From assembly GCF_002994635.1 (NCBI RefSeq), contig NZ_PVNL01000077.1:37712-101711 (forward strand): 64,000 bases of DNA, in the 5' to 3' direction. Shown here one piece after another: positions 63,762-64,000 of the stretch (within the stretch, counting starts at the first letter, position 1; each line of letters starts with the position of its first letter). The notes below the pieces were generated by a model that did not search any database, was not told where the DNA came from, and was given only the letters and a program-made list of their open reading frames with translations. A program made the translations under genes and the position numbers. The DNA is from Enhygromyxa salina. Lineage in GTDB: Bacteria; Myxococcota_A; Polyangia; Nannocystales; Nannocystaceae.

Positions 63762-64000
63762 TCAGCTGCGACGGCGACGCAGGGCGAAGCCGGAGATCAG
63801 CAGCACGAGGCCAGCGAGGCCGATCACGCGATCGTCGTTGCCGACCGTCGAGCAGCTGCCGCCCGCCTTGGCGTCGTCCTTCTTGACGTCGTCTTTCTTC
63901 GCGTCGGTCTTGGCATCTTCGGTCTTGGCGTCGTCGGTCTTGGCCGCGGGCTCGGGGGCGGCCGTGACTACGGGAGCGGGCTCGGGCGTGGGGGCCGGCT
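63762..64000 (-). CDS. 3' end of a MYXO-CTERM-like sorted protein (5' end outside window)
   Basis: The visible 78 residues run to the right edge. A Pro/Ala/Glu stretch leads into repeats of K-T-D-D-A-K type (KTDDAKTEDAKTDAKKDD), followed by GGSCSTVGNDDRVIGLAGLV, a hydrophobic helix ending in ISGFAL, and the basic end RRRRS. A Gly-Ser-Cys before a transmembrane helix with a terminal Arg cluster is the MYXO-CTERM layout, a C-terminal sorting tail processed for surface anchoring. Its stop is 10 bases from the start of the 4HBD-like gene on the same strand, so the three genes may form one operon. Confidence 0.8.
   Translation of the reverse strand, partial: PAPTPEPAPVVTAAPEPAAKTDDAKTEDAKTDAKKDDVKKDDAKAGGSCSTVGNDDRVIGLAGLVLLISGFALRRRRS

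Overview
The window is GC-rich DNA from a predatory-type myxobacterium, most likely in or near the Nannocystaceae (Nannocystis, Plesiocystis or Enhygromyxa relatives). This rests on lipoproteins with (Gly-Asp)n linkers after the lipobox, PknB-type kinases with C-terminal TPR regions, FHA partners, a MYXO-CTERM-like C-terminus at the right edge, and many secreted beta-propeller proteins. No tRNA, rRNA, CRISPR array, transposase or integrase was seen. Assignments come from reading motifs; no database search was possible.

Layout. 1-1581: C-terminal end of a large TPR/ATPase-type regulator. 1768-4500: a two-gene lipoprotein operon whose first gene is, I conclude, a selenoprotein. Its frame crosses an in-frame TGA at 3331-3333, inside a thioredoxin U-x-x-C motif, and a bacterial-type SECIS hairpin follows directly. 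4511-7531: a coupled AAA-ATPase plus TPR pair resembling a split STAND module. 7561-14293: a lipoprotein island (metalloprotease-like, IgGFc-binding-like and several GDGDG-linker proteins) with a decayed copy of one of them. 14325-16754: an ECF sigma factor with its membrane partner and a secreted protein. 16819-22927: a beta-helix lipoprotein, then a kinase/FHA operon. 23110-28752: an M28 peptidase and other secreted enzymes, including a metallophosphoesterase with altered metal-site residues. 28755-34163: a tightly overlapping type VI secretion accessory operon (DUF2169, ketosynthase-like, putative immunity protein, PAAR-like nuclease effector, TIGR02270-like), with a relic of the immunity-like gene just upstream. 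36462-40074: a second kinase and FHA pair plus a 51-residue lipoprotein.

40220-45732: a secreted two-repeat protein that lacks a standard start codon, then a di-haem cytochrome c/beta-propeller gene coupled to a propeller lipoprotein. 45779-49474: a polysaccharide O-acetylation cassette (MBOAT, DHHW/AlgX-like, SGNH). 49614-57355: two more very large propeller/di-haem cytochrome proteins around a spore-photoproduct-lyase-like radical SAM gene. 57403-58829: a V4R-like protein and an RsbR-like STAS regulator. 59070-60218: rlmN. 60222-64000: a DUF2079 membrane protein, a 4-hydroxybutyryl-CoA dehydratase-like enzyme, and the 3' end of a MYXO-CTERM protein.

The main themes are the cell envelope and extracytoplasmic redox chemistry. 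There are about sixteen predicted lipoproteins, three di-haem propeller proteins and one Sec-containing thioredoxin-domain protein, alongside regulators of the kinase/FHA, ECF sigma and STAS types and a contact-dependent toxin operon. The strongest candidate for something undescribed is the LVIVD/choice-of-anchor/UxxC selenoprotein at 1768-3663.
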